From the NCBI RefSeq assembly GCF_000745855.1, contig NZ_KN050768.1, forward strand, positions 52,546 to 116,545: 64,000 nt of DNA, read 5' to 3'. Position numbers and translations under genes: made by a program. The first letter of the stretch is position 1. Each line of letters starts with the position of its first letter. Source of the stretch: Xenophilus azovorans DSM 13620. Lineage in GTDB: Bacteria; Pseudomonadota; Gammaproteobacteria; Burkholderiales; Burkholderiaceae_C. Below, in pieces: positions 30,294 to 38,346 of the stretch. The notes below the pieces were generated by a model. It did not search any database and was not told where the DNA came from. It saw only the letters and a program-made list of their open reading frames with translations.

Positions 30294-30686
30294 ATGCAAG
30301 TCCTTCTTCCCCCCGGCTGGCCGCGACCCAAGGGCTATGCCAACGGCGTGGCGGCACGCGGCCGCATGGTGTTCGTGGCCGGCATGATCGGCTGGGACGC
30401 GCAGGGCGAGTTCCACAGCGACGACCTGGGCGACCAGGTGCGCCAGGCGCTGCTGAACGTCGCCGAGGTGCTCAAGGAGGGCGGCGCCCGGCCCGAGCAC
30501 ATCGTGCGCATGACCTGGTACGTGACCGACAAGCGCGAGTACGTGGCCGCCTACCCGGCCATCGGCAAGCACTTCCGCGAGATCATCGGCAGCTTCAACG
30601 CGGCGATGACGGCGGTGCAGGTGGCGGCGCTGGTGGAGGACCGCGCCAAGGTCGAGATCGAGGTCACGGCCGTCATCCCGGACTGA
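30294..30686 (+). CDS. RidA/YjgF-family protein
   Basis: 130 residues of the Rid fold (GYANGVAARGRMVFVAGMIGWDAQGEFHSDDLGDQVRQALLNVAEVLKEGGARPEHIVRMTWYVTD). Rid proteins hydrolyse reactive enamines and imines, releasing ammonia. The conserved C-terminal Arg motif of archetypal RidA (the IEIEAIA segment) reads VEIEVTAVI here and the Arg expected shortly before it is not obvious. AGGAG lies seven bases before the ATG. In this operon an enamine deaminase would fit removal of the 2-amino group after dearomatisation; this is inference. Confidence 0.87.
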   Translation: MQVLLPPGWPRPKGYANGVAARGRMVFVAGMIGWDAQGEFHSDDLGDQVRQALLNVAEVLKEGGARPEHIVRMTWYVTDKREYVAAYPAIGKHFREIIGSFNAAMTAVQVAALVEDRAKVEIEVTAVIPD

Positions 30687-30707
30687 GAGCCTGGGAGCCT
30701 TTCGTCC

Positions 30708-31583
30708 ATGGCCGCCGCCCTGCCCCACGGCTTCGCCAGCCAGCAAGAGATCGACGAGGCCTACGACCCGACGTACCGCGCCGTCGACCCGGCGGGCGCG
30801 AACCGGCACCTGGCCGAGCGCAGCGAGGAGGCGATGCGCACGCTGCGGCACCGGGCCGGCGTGCCCTACGGCCCCACGCCGGCCGAAACGCTCGACATCT
30901 TCCCTGCCGACCGGCCCGGCGCGCCGGTCTTCCTCTTCATCCACGGCGGCTACTGGCGCGCCCGCGCGGCGCGCGACTTCGCCTGCGTGGCCCTCGGCCC
31001 GCAGGCGCGCGGCTTCACCACCGTGCTGGTCGACTACGCGCTGTGCCCCACGGTGACGCTGGACGAGATCGTGCGCCAGGTGCGCGCCGCGGCCGCGTGG
31101 GTGGTCCGCCACATCGCGGAGCACGGCGGCGACCCGCGGCGCATCGTCGTCGGCGGCCATTCCGCCGGCGGCCAACTGGGCGCGATGCTGCTGTGCACGC
31201 CCTGGCGCGAACAGTACGGCCTGCCCGACGACCCCTTCGCCGGCGCACTGCTGGTCAGCGGCCTGTACGACATCGCGCCGCTGCGCTACAGCTACCTGCA
31301 GCCGGCGATCCAGCTCGACGAGGGGATCGTCCAGCGGAACTCGCCGGTACACCACGTGCGGCCCTGCGCCACGCCCGTGCGCCTGAGCTGGGGCGCCTTG
31401 GAGCAGCCGGCCTTCGCGCAGCAGTCGCAGGCTTTCCACACGGCATGGCAGGCGGCGGGCAACCGCAGCGAGCTGGCGCCGCAGGATGGCGCCGACCATT
31501 TCTCCGCCATCCACGGCTTCGAGGACGCGGACAGCCCGCTGTGCGAGGCGATGCAGCGGATGGCGGATGGCACGGCCGCCTGA
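30708..31583 (+). CDS. Arylformamidase-like alpha/beta hydrolase
   Basis: 291 residues, alpha/beta-hydrolase of the esterase/kynurenine-formamidase group: the oxyanion motif FLFIHGGYWRARAARDFAC (about residue 77), nucleophile elbow GGHSAGGQLGAML (Ser about 150) and a C-terminal GADHFSAI His. The N-terminus (SQQEIDEAYDPTYRAVDP) is also like bacterial arylformamidases. It ends the aminobenzoyl-CoA operon, so hydrolysis of N-formylanthranilate, N-formylkynurenine or another anthranilate amide or ester is plausible. No kynurenine pathway genes kynA or kynU are nearby, so I do not name it kynB. Confidence 0.82.
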   Translation: MAAALPHGFASQQEIDEAYDPTYRAVDPAGANRHLAERSEEAMRTLRHRAGVPYGPTPAETLDIFPADRPGAPVFLFIHGGYWRARAARDFACVALGPQARGFTTVLVDYALCPTVTLDEIVRQVRAAAAWVVRHIAEHGGDPRRIVVGGHSAGGQLGAMLLCTPWREQYGLPDDPFAGALLVSGLYDIAPLRYSYLQPAIQLDEGIVQRNSPVHHVRPCATPVRLSWGALEQPAFAQQSQAFHTAWQAAGNRSELAPQDGADHFSAIHGFEDADSPLCEAMQRMADGTAA

Positions 31584-31610
31584 GTCCCGTTCCGTTGGAT
31601 CAATCCCCCA

Positions 31611-31671
31611 CCGTTCGGGCTGAGCCTGTCGAAGCCGGGTGGCGGCGCTTCGACAGGCTCAGCGTGAACGG
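31611..31671. repeat. Palindromic intergenic repeat (REP-like), copy 1
   Basis: A long inverted repeat whose arms read CCGTTCGGGCTGAGCCTGTC and GACAGGCTCAGCGTGAACGG around GAAGC/GCTTC and a short GC-rich loop. It lies between the convergent hydrolase and LysR genes. A second copy with the same arms is at 45830-45889. Elements with TTCGACAGGCTCAG arms are widespread in proteobacterial genomes; here it may also serve as a transcription terminator on both strands. Confidence 0.85.
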
Positions 31672-31696
31672 ATGGTGATGGCTTGAACGCCCCGCG

Positions 31697-32593
31697 TCAG
31701 ACCTCGCCGAACAACTCCACGATCGTCTGCCGCAGCCAGCGGTTCGCCGCATCGTCCTCGAAGCGCCGGCTCCAGTGCAGCGAGACGCCGAAGTCGCGCA
31801 GCGGGAAGTCGGGCTGCACGATGGCGAAGCCGGCCCCCTCGCCGAAGTTGCGCGCGATGTTGCGCGGCATGACCACCGCCAGGTCCGTCTCGCGCACGAT
31901 GGCGGGCAGCACCATGAAGTGCTCCGTGACCAGCCGCACGCGGTCCTCCAGCCGCATGAGCTGCAGGATGCGCAGCGTGTCGGCGTGCGTGCGAACCGCC
32001 ACGTAGTCCAGCGCGTGCAGCGCATCCAGCAGCGCCCTGCCGCGCGGCGGCCGGCGCGCGAAGGGATGGCCGGCGCGCAGCAGGACGATGTAGCGGTCGT
32101 TCAGCAGCAGCTGGCGGCGCGTGTCCTTCACCTTGGGCAGGAAGCCGAAGGCGAAGTCGATGCGGCCCTCGTCCAGCGCGGCGGCGATCTCCGGCGAGCG
32201 CAGCGGCAGCGTCTCCAGCCGCACGCCGGGCGCCGTCTCGCGCAAGCGCTGCATCAGCGGCGGCAGGAAGCGGCCCTCGCCGATGTCGCTCATGTGGATG
32301 CGGAAGGTCTTGCGCGAGGTGGCGGGGTCGAAGCGCTCGGGCTCGGCCAGCGCCTCGCCCAGCGTGGCGAGCGCGGACTGCACGGCCGCGGCCAACCGCT
32401 CGGCGCGCGGCGTCGGCGCCACGCCGCCCGGCGCGCGGGTGAACAGCGCGTCGCCCAGCGCCAGGCGCAGGCGCGTCAGGCCGTGGCTGGCGGCCGGCTG
32501 GGTGATGCCCAGCGCCTCGGCCGCGCGGCCGACGCTGCGGCGGCGGTAGACCGCATCGAACAGGCGCAGCAGGTTCAGGTCGAGGTTTTCCAT
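31697..32593 (-). CDS. LysR-family regulator divergent from iorA
   Basis: 298 residues from MENLDLNLLRLFDAVYRRRSVGRAAEALGITQPAASHGLTRLRLALGDALFTRAPGGVAPT, a typical LysR winged helix-turn-helix of the LeuO/NahR-like type, followed by the co-inducer domain. Start choice is uncertain: in-frame ATGs at 32599, 32608 and 32626 are possible and none has a clear Shine-Dalgarno; 32593 gives the family-like N-terminus. It is divergent from iorA with 127 bases between, so it most likely controls the iorA-iorB-Bug run. The ligand is unknown; an aryl-pyruvate or indole compound would fit. Confidence 0.88.
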   Translation of the reverse strand: MENLDLNLLRLFDAVYRRRSVGRAAEALGITQPAASHGLTRLRLALGDALFTRAPGGVAPTPRAERLAAAVQSALATLGEALAEPERFDPATSRKTFRIHMSDIGEGRFLPPLMQRLRETAPGVRLETLPLRSPEIAAALDEGRIDFAFGFLPKVKDTRRQLLLNDRYIVLLRAGHPFARRPPRGRALLDALHALDYVAVRTHADTLRILQLMRLEDRVRLVTEHFMVLPAIVRETDLAVVMPRNIARNFGEGAGFAIVQPDFPLRDFGVSLHWSRRFEDDAANRWLRQTIVELFGEV

Positions 32594-32720
32594 ATGCATG
32601 CCGTGCATGTCGGATAGCAGCTTCATTGTATTGAGCGCACGATCTTCCGCGCGCACACTGCGGTCCGCCGCGTCGTGACGCGGCCCCACGATCGACAGCG
32701 AAGCACACGGAGACGAAGGC

Positions 32721-34874
32721 TTGGAAGTTTCCTTCAGCAAGGAGGTGCGCGCCCTGCGCCTGGGCGCGGGCGACACCTTTCACGGCGAGGGCATCCTCGC
32801 CATCACCAAGGGCCTGCTGCAGGCCGGCGTGGCCTACGTCGGCGGCTACCAGGGCGCGCCGGTGTCGCACCTGCTGGACGTGATGGTCCAGGCCAAGGAC
32901 TACATGGACGAGCTGGGCGTGCACGTCGAGGCCTGCTCCAACGAGGCCTCGGCGGCTGCGATGCTAGGCGCCTCGATCCACTATCCGCTGCGCGGCGCCG
33001 TGACGTGGAAGTCCATCGTCGGCACCAACGTGGCGGCGGACGCCCTCTCCAACCTCGCGTCGCCCGGCGTGCGCGGCGGCGTGCTGGTGGTGGTGGGCGA
33101 GGACTACGGCGAAGGCGCCAGCGTGATCCAGGAGCGCACGCACGCCTACGCGCTCAAGTCCAGCCTGTGCCTGCTCGACCCGCGCCCCGACCTGCCGGTG
33201 ATGGTGCGCATGGTGGAGGAAGGCTTCAACCTCTCCGAAGCCTCGAACATGCCCTGCGTGATGGAGCTGCGCATCCGCACCTGCCACGTGCGCGGCAGCT
33301 TCGAATGCAGCGACAACCGGGCGCCGGCCGTCTCGACGCGCGCGCTGATGGACGAGCCGGCCCGCTTCGACTACGACCGCCTGGCGCACCCGCCCGTGAC
33401 CTTCGGCCACGAGAAGCGCAAGACCGGCGAGCGCATTCCCGCGGCGCAGCGCTACATCGCCGAGCACGGGCTGAACGAGCTGATGCCCGGCCGGCACGAC
33501 GACCTGGGCATCGTGGTCCAGGGCGGCCTCTACAACGCGCTCATTCGCGCCCTGCAGCAGCACGGCCTGGCCGACGCCTTCGGCGCGAGCGAGATCCCGA
33601 TCCTGGTGCTGAACGTCACCTACCCCCTGGTGCCCGACCAGATCGCGGACTTCGCGGCGGGCAAGCGCGCGCTGCTGGTGGTGGAGGAAGGCCAGCCCGA
33701 GTACATCGAACAGGACATCGCCACGCTGCTGCGCCGGCGCGACCTGAACACCGCCCTGCACGGAAAGGACCTGCTGCAGATGGCCGGCGAGTACAGCACC
33801 GAGGTGCTGGCCCGCGGCATCGGCGCCTTCGCAGGGCGCTACCTGCCGGCGGCCGCGACCGAAGGGGTGGCGCAGTGGCTGGCCGCCAACGACGAACGCC
33901 GCGGCGCGGTGGCGGCGATGCTGGCGCAGCCCCTGCCGCCGCGCCCGCCGAGCTTCTGCGTCGGCTGCCCGGAGCGCCCGGTGTTCTCCGCGCTCAAGCT
34001 GGCGCAGCAGGAGGTCGGCCCGGTCCACGTCGCGGCCGACATCGGCTGCCACGCCTTCGGCACCTTCGAGCCCTTCGGCATGGGCCATTCGATCCTGGGC
34101 TACGGCATGAGCCTGGCCAGCCGCGCCGGCGTCTCGCCCATGATGCAGCGGCGGGTGCTGTCGATCATGGGCGACGGCGGCTTCTGGCACAACGGGCTGC
34201 TCACCGGCGTGCAGAGCGCCCTGTTCAACGGCGACGACGCGGTGCTGCTGATCTTCAAGAACGGCTACACCAGCGCCACCGGCACGCAGGACATCATCTC
34301 CACGCCCGACGAGGAGGTGAAGGCGCGCGCGGAGGACAAGCAGCAGAGCCTCGCGCACAAGAACCAGACCATCGAATCCACGCTCGAGGGCCTGGGCGTG
34401 CAGTGGCTGCGCGTCGTCCACACCTACGAGGTGGAGACCATGCGCGCCACGCTCACCGAGGCCTTCACCAGTGACTTCGACGGCCTGAAGGTCATCGTCG
34501 CCGAGGGCGAATGCCAGTTGGAGCGCCAGCGCCGCATCAAGCCCTGGATCGCCAGCCTGCTGAAGAAGGGCGAGCGCGTGGTACGCGTGAAGTACGGCGT
34601 GGACGAGGACGTGTGCAACGGCGACCACGCGTGCATCCGCCTGTCGGGCTGCCCCACGCTCACGCTCAAGGACAACCCCGACCCGCTGAAGGTGGACCCG
34701 GTCGCCACGGTGATCGACGGCTGCGTCGGCTGCGGCCTGTGCGGCGCCAACGCGCACGCTGCCACGCTGTGCCCCAGCTTCTACCGCGCCGAGGTGGTGA
34801 GCAACCCGAAGTGGCACGAGCGCCTGCTGTACGCCCTGCAAGGCGCCGTCGTGCGCGCCCTGCGGCCTGCCTGA
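32721..34874 (+). CDS. iorA: Indolepyruvate ferredoxin oxidoreductase, alpha-type subunit
   Basis: 717 residues. Pyrimidine-binding domain at the N-terminus (GGYQGAPVSHLLDVM, HVEACSNEASAAAMLGAS), a thiamine-diphosphate domain (FCVGCPERPVFSAL, then GDGGFWHNGLLTGVQSALFNGDDAVLLIFKNGYTSATG) and a C-terminal 2[4Fe-4S] region (CNGDHACIRLSGCP near 632; CVGCGLCGANAHAATLCP near 667). The last motif has nine residues between the third and fourth Cys, where clostridial-type clusters have three. The family converts aryl-2-oxoacids such as indolepyruvate to aryl-acetyl-CoA with an electron carrier. It starts at TTG 32721 with GGAG eight bases upstream. Confidence 0.9.
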   Translation: MEVSFSKEVRALRLGAGDTFHGEGILAITKGLLQAGVAYVGGYQGAPVSHLLDVMVQAKDYMDELGVHVEACSNEASAAAMLGASIHYPLRGAVTWKSIVGTNVAADALSNLASPGVRGGVLVVVGEDYGEGASVIQERTHAYALKSSLCLLDPRPDLPVMVRMVEEGFNLSEASNMPCVMELRIRTCHVRGSFECSDNRAPAVSTRALMDEPARFDYDRLAHPPVTFGHEKRKTGERIPAAQRYIAEHGLNELMPGRHDDLGIVVQGGLYNALIRALQQHGLADAFGASEIPILVLNVTYPLVPDQIADFAAGKRALLVVEEGQPEYIEQDIATLLRRRDLNTALHGKDLLQMAGEYSTEVLARGIGAFAGRYLPAAATEGVAQWLAANDERRGAVAAMLAQPLPPRPPSFCVGCPERPVFSALKLAQQEVGPVHVAADIGCHAFGTFEPFGMGHSILGYGMSLASRAGVSPMMQRRVLSIMGDGGFWHNGLLTGVQSALFNGDDAVLLIFKNGYTSATGTQDIISTPDEEVKARAEDKQQSLAHKNQTIESTLEGLGVQWLRVVHTYEVETMRATLTEAFTSDFDGLKVIVAEGECQLERQRRIKPWIASLLKKGERVVRVKYGVDEDVCNGDHACIRLSGCPTLTLKDNPDPLKVDPVATVIDGCVGCGLCGANAHAATLCPSFYRAEVVSNPKWHERLLYALQGAVVRALRPA

Positions 34875-34885
34875 GAAGCGTCCCG

Positions 34886-36487
34886 ATGAACGAAGCGAAA
34901 GCCCCCCGCCCCATCACCCTGCTGCTGTGCGCCCTGGGCGGCGAAGGCGGCGGCGTACTCACCGAGTGGCTGATCGAGGCCGCCCGCCACGCCGGCTACG
35001 CGGCGCAGAGCACCTCCATCCCCGGCGTCGCGCAGCGCACCGGCGCGACCACCTACTACGTCGAGGTCTTCTCCGTGCCGCTGGCGCACCTGGGCGGCCG
35101 ACGCCCGGTGTTCGGTCTCGCGCCCGCCGCCGGCACGCTGGACGCACTGGTCTCCTCCGAGCTGCTGGAGACGGTGCGGCAGATCGGCCACGGCATGGCG
35201 AGCGGCGAACGCACCTGCGTCATCACCTCCACCGGCCGCGCCCTCACCACGGCCGAGCGCATGGTGCCGGGCGACGGCCGCGCCGACGCCGCGCGGCTGC
35301 TGGAGGTGGTGCGCCGCTTCAGCCGCGAGCACCACCTGCTGGACATGGGCGCGCTGGCGCGCGCCGGCGGCACCGTCATCAGCAGCGTGATGCTCGGGGC
35401 CATCGCCGGCAGCGGCCTGCTGCCCTTCGGCCGCGACAGCTTCGAGGCCGCCATCCGCGGCCCCGCCGCGACGCCGGGCGCCGCCGCGGCCGCCAGCCTG
35501 CGCGGCTTCGCCGCCGCCTTCGAGGCCGTGCGCGCACCGCAGGCACAGGCGGCCTACGTGCGGCAGCTGCTGTCGCCGGCGGAGGCTGACCCGCCCGCGC
35601 TGGACGCCGCCCTGGCGCAGCGCTTCCCCCCCGCGGTGCACGAGCTGCTGCGCCTGGGCCACGGGCGGGTGCGCGACTACCAGGACGAGGCCTATGCCCG
35701 CCTGTACGCCGACCGCCTGGCACGCGTGCTGCAGGCCGAGCAGGCGGCCGACCCCGGCGCGCAGCAGGGGGGCCACGCCACCACCCGCGAGATGGCACGC
35801 TGGCTGGCCCTGTGGATGGCCTTCGACGACATCGTCCGCGTGGCCGCGCTGAAGGCGAGCGCCAGCCGCGCCGGGCGCGTGCGCGCCGAGGTGAAGGCCG
35901 GCGCCGACGACCTGCTGCGCGTGTACGACCACTTCAAGCCCGGCGTGCCCGAGTTCGCCGCGCTGCTGCCGCCGGCACTGGCGCGGCGCCTCACCGCCTG
36001 GGACCAGGCCCGCCAGCGCCGCGGCCGGCGGCCCTGGGCGCTGCCGCTGAAGGTGGGCAGCCATTCGGTGCTGGGCATGGCCGCGCTGCGCACGCTGGCA
36101 TCGCTGAAGGGGCTGCGCCGGCGCGGCAGCCGCTTCGCGGAAGAGCAGGCGCTCATCGAGCAGTGGCTCGGCGCCGTCGAGGCCGGCGCGCGCGAGGACT
36201 GGACGCTGGGCCACGAGCTGGCGCTGTGCGGGCGCCTGATCAAGGGCTACGGCAGCACCAACGAGCGCGGCAAGGCCAACCTGCTGCACATCACCGAACA
36301 CCTGGCGCGCCACCCCGGCCGCACGCCGCAGGAGCGGGCCGCCGCCGTCGCCGCCGCGCGCACCGCCGCCCTGGCCGACGAGGCCGGCGCCGCGCTGGAC
36401 GCCGCGCTGCGCCAGCACGGCGCGCCGCCGCGGCCGGTGCGCGAGCAGCCGATCCGCTGGATGCGGCGCCCTGCCTCGACGACCTGA
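34886..36487 (+). CDS. iorB: Indolepyruvate oxidoreductase beta-type subunit with C-terminal extension
   Basis: 533 residues. Residues 1 to about 190 match the IorB/pyruvate-oxidoreductase gamma domain (LLLCALGGEGGGVLTEWLIEAARHAGYAAQSTSIPGVAQRTGATTYYVEVF). The remaining about 340 residues form an extension of the sort found on long aerobic IorB proteins (HFKPGVPEFAALLPPALARRLTAWD, LIKGYGSTNERGKANLLHITEHLAR); its function is unknown. The ATG at 34886 is used, 11 bases after iorA. With IorA it should form the 2-oxoacid oxidoreductase; electrons may go to ferredoxin or a flavoprotein. Confidence 0.88.
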   Translation: MNEAKAPRPITLLLCALGGEGGGVLTEWLIEAARHAGYAAQSTSIPGVAQRTGATTYYVEVFSVPLAHLGGRRPVFGLAPAAGTLDALVSSELLETVRQIGHGMASGERTCVITSTGRALTTAERMVPGDGRADAARLLEVVRRFSREHHLLDMGALARAGGTVISSVMLGAIAGSGLLPFGRDSFEAAIRGPAATPGAAAAASLRGFAAAFEAVRAPQAQAAYVRQLLSPAEADPPALDAALAQRFPPAVHELLRLGHGRVRDYQDEAYARLYADRLARVLQAEQAADPGAQQGGHATTREMARWLALWMAFDDIVRVAALKASASRAGRVRAEVKAGADDLLRVYDHFKPGVPEFAALLPPALARRLTAWDQARQRRGRRPWALPLKVGSHSVLGMAALRTLASLKGLRRRGSRFAEEQALIEQWLGAVEAGAREDWTLGHELALCGRLIKGYGSTNERGKANLLHITEHLARHPGRTPQERAAAVAAARTAALADEAGAALDAALRQHGAPPRPVREQPIRWMRRPASTT

Positions 36488-36646
36488 GAAGGTGTGAGCG
36501 AACCCGACATGCCCGCTCATCCCGCCAAAACGCACCCGCTCCGCGTTGCAAATGCTCGCCATAGCCCGAGCTATGGCTGCGCTTTGCGCCTTGATCGGGC
36601 ACGTTCTGACGGCCTGCTCGGGCACGCCGGATTCATTCACACCTTC
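36488..36646. repeat. Nested inverted-repeat element, about 159 bases
   Basis: The outer ends are GAAGGTGTGA (36488-36497) and TCACACCTTC (36637-36646), and the similarity between arms continues inward for about 28 bases with a few mismatches. The core holds a perfect hairpin, CCATAGC and GCTATGG around CCGA (36559-36576). It begins directly at the iorB stop and fills most of the gap before the Bug gene at 36686. It encodes nothing recognisable and resembles a miniature mobile or BIME-like repeat. Confidence 0.7.
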
Positions 36647-36685
36647 TGACCCGAGCTTCCAACGAGAAAGAAAGGAGACACACCG

Positions 36686-37684
36686 ATGACCCCCTCCCTC
36701 CCCGCTTCGCGCCGCCGGCTGATCGCCCTGGCCGGCGCCGGCCTCGCGGCCGCCGCGCTGCTGATGCCCGCCGCCGCCTCGGCCGAGGCCTGGCCGGCCA
36801 AGCCGGTCAAGGTGATCGTCAACTTCCCGCCCGGCGGCGCGGCCGACCAGCTGGCGCGCCTGGTGGGCCAGCCGCTGTCGGAGGCGCTGGGCCAGCCGGT
36901 GGTGATCGAGAACCGCGGCGGCGCCAACGGCAACATCGGCGGCGAGGCCGTGGCGCGCTCGACGCCGGACGGCTACACGCTGCTGATGAGCAGCGGCGGC
37001 ATGGTCTCGGTCAACCCGCACCTCTACCAGAAGATGTCCTTCGACCCGGCCAAGGACCTGGTTCCCGTCGCGGCGGCGGCGCGCGTGCTGGTCTACCTGG
37101 TGGTGCGGCCCGACCTGCCGCCGAAGAACGTGCAGGAGTTCACCGCCTACCTGAAGGCGCGGCCGGGCAAGCTCTCGTACGGCTCGCCGGGCGTGGGCAG
37201 CTCGCCGCACCTGGCCGGCGAGATGTTCAAGTCGCAGACCGGCACCTTCGCCACGCACGTGCCCTACCGCGGCGCGGCGCCCGCGCTGCAGGACCTGCTG
37301 GCCGGCCAGATCGACTTCTACTTCGACCCCGGCATCGCGCTGCAGCATGTCAAGGCCGGCAAGCTGCGCATGCTGGCGGTGGGCAGCCCGAAGCGCTCGC
37401 CGCTCTTCCCCGACGTGCCGACGCTGGACGAGGCGGGCTTCAAGGGCTTCGACGCCGACACGGTGTTCGGCTTCTACGCGCCGTCCGGCACGCCGCAGCC
37501 GGTGATCGCGAAGCTCAACGCGGAGATCAACAAGGTGCTGGCGATGCCTGCCGTGCAGGAGCGCATCGCGCAGCTCGGCGGCGAAGCGGCGCCGGGCACG
37601 CCCGAGGCCTTCCACGAGCGGGCGATGGCGGACTCGGTGCGTTTCGGTGCCATCATCAAGGAGCGCAACATCAGGGCGGACTGA
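36686..37684 (+). CDS. Bug-type (TctC family) periplasmic solute receptor
   Basis: 332 residues. Signal peptide with twin Arg/Arg (SRRRLIALAGAGLAAAALLMPAAASA), then WPAKPVKVIVNFPPGGAADQLARLVG, ENRGGANGNIGGEAVARSTPDGYTLL and HVPYRGAAPALQDLLAGQIDFYFD. AAAGGAG precedes the ATG by about nine bases. It lies downstream of iorAB beyond the 159-base repeat element, so it may still be in the same transcript. The ligand is unknown but could be an aryl-pyruvate or aryl-acetate used by this cassette. No TctA/TctB partner is encoded in the window. Confidence 0.92.
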   Translation: MTPSLPASRRRLIALAGAGLAAAALLMPAAASAEAWPAKPVKVIVNFPPGGAADQLARLVGQPLSEALGQPVVIENRGGANGNIGGEAVARSTPDGYTLLMSSGGMVSVNPHLYQKMSFDPAKDLVPVAAAARVLVYLVVRPDLPPKNVQEFTAYLKARPGKLSYGSPGVGSSPHLAGEMFKSQTGTFATHVPYRGAAPALQDLLAGQIDFYFDPGIALQHVKAGKLRMLAVGSPKRSPLFPDVPTLDEAGFKGFDADTVFGFYAPSGTPQPVIAKLNAEINKVLAMPAVQERIAQLGGEAAPGTPEAFHERAMADSVRFGAIIKERNIRAD

Positions 37685-37747
37685 CTCCCCCAGTCTTCGC
37701 GGACTTCGTCCGCTTCGCCAACCCCCTCAAGGGGGCTGAGCCCGTAC

Positions 37748-37772
37748 ACAAAAGGTCCGGTGGACCTTTTGT
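37748..37772. repeat. Perfect 11-bp inverted repeat in intergenic region
   Basis: ACAAAAGGTCC (37748-37758) and GGACCTTTTGT (37762-37772) with a 3-base loop, in the 236-base gap after the Bug gene. It is preceded by smaller hairpins (GCGGACTTCGTCCGC and CCCCCTCAAGGGGG). The T-runs are inside the stem, so a simple terminator is not obvious; the set looks like a composite intergenic palindromic element. The rest of the gap to 37920 shows nothing else recognisable. Confidence 0.6.
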
Positions 37773-37920
37773 GACTGGCGAAGGGCCGGGCCACTGGCCC
37801 GGCGCGGTCTGCAAGACCTCCGCCACGGCCCGGCAAAGCCGGTTCCGTGCGTGTTCCCGCATGGCCTGCTCCGCGGCCTTCGGATTTCTTCGCAGCGCGC
37901 GCTCCAGTTACCCTGCACTC

Positions 37921-38346
37921 ATGCCCAAGACCGTCATCTACACCACCCGCGTCGAATTCGGCGACTGCGACCCGGCCGGCATCGTCTGGTTCCCCAACTT
38001 CTTCGGCTGGATCGACGCGGCCTCGCGGCACTTCTTCGCCGAATGCGGCGTGCCGCGCTGGGAGGAGACGTCGAAGACGCTGGGCGTGATCGGCACGCCG
38101 CTGGTGGACACGAAGGCGCGCTTCGTCAGCACCGCCAGCTATGGCGACACGCTGCACTTCGCCACCAGCGTGCGCGAGTGGCGCGACAAGAGCTTCGTGC
38201 AGGCCTACCGCGTCACGCGCGACGACGCGCAGGGCGAGACGCTGATCCTCGAATGCGAGGAGGTTCGCATCTTCGGCGGCAAGCGGCCCGACGGGCGGCT
38301 ACGCGCGCTGCCGGTGCCGCCGGAGATCCGCTCACTGTGCGAATAG
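37921..38346 (+). CDS. YbgC-like acyl-CoA thioesterase (hotdog fold)
   Basis: 141 residues with VEFGDCDPAGIVWFPNFFGWIDAASRHFFAECGVPRWEE, the active-site signature of 4-hydroxybenzoyl-CoA thioesterase-like proteins. It is a relative of the thioesterase at 29830 but not an identical copy. It lies after the iorAB-Bug run on the same strand, separated by a palindrome-rich gap, so it may have its own promoter. Its last 15 bases overlap the end of the convergent phosphatase gene. Substrate unknown. Confidence 0.88.
   Translation: MPKTVIYTTRVEFGDCDPAGIVWFPNFFGWIDAASRHFFAECGVPRWEETSKTLGVIGTPLVDTKARFVSTASYGDTLHFATSVREWRDKSFVQAYRVTRDDAQGETLILECEEVRIFGGKRPDGRLRALPVPPEIRSLCE

Noticed and set aside
30708..31583. 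Naming the hydrolase kynB and the region a kynurenine pathway
   Set aside because: No tryptophan dioxygenase or kynureninase gene is present; the motif evidence supports only an arylformamidase-like hydrolase.
32594..32660. TGCA-containing near-palindrome upstream of the LysR gene at 31697 as its operator
   Set aside because: It is short, overlaps possible start codons and lacks clear T-N11-A symmetry.
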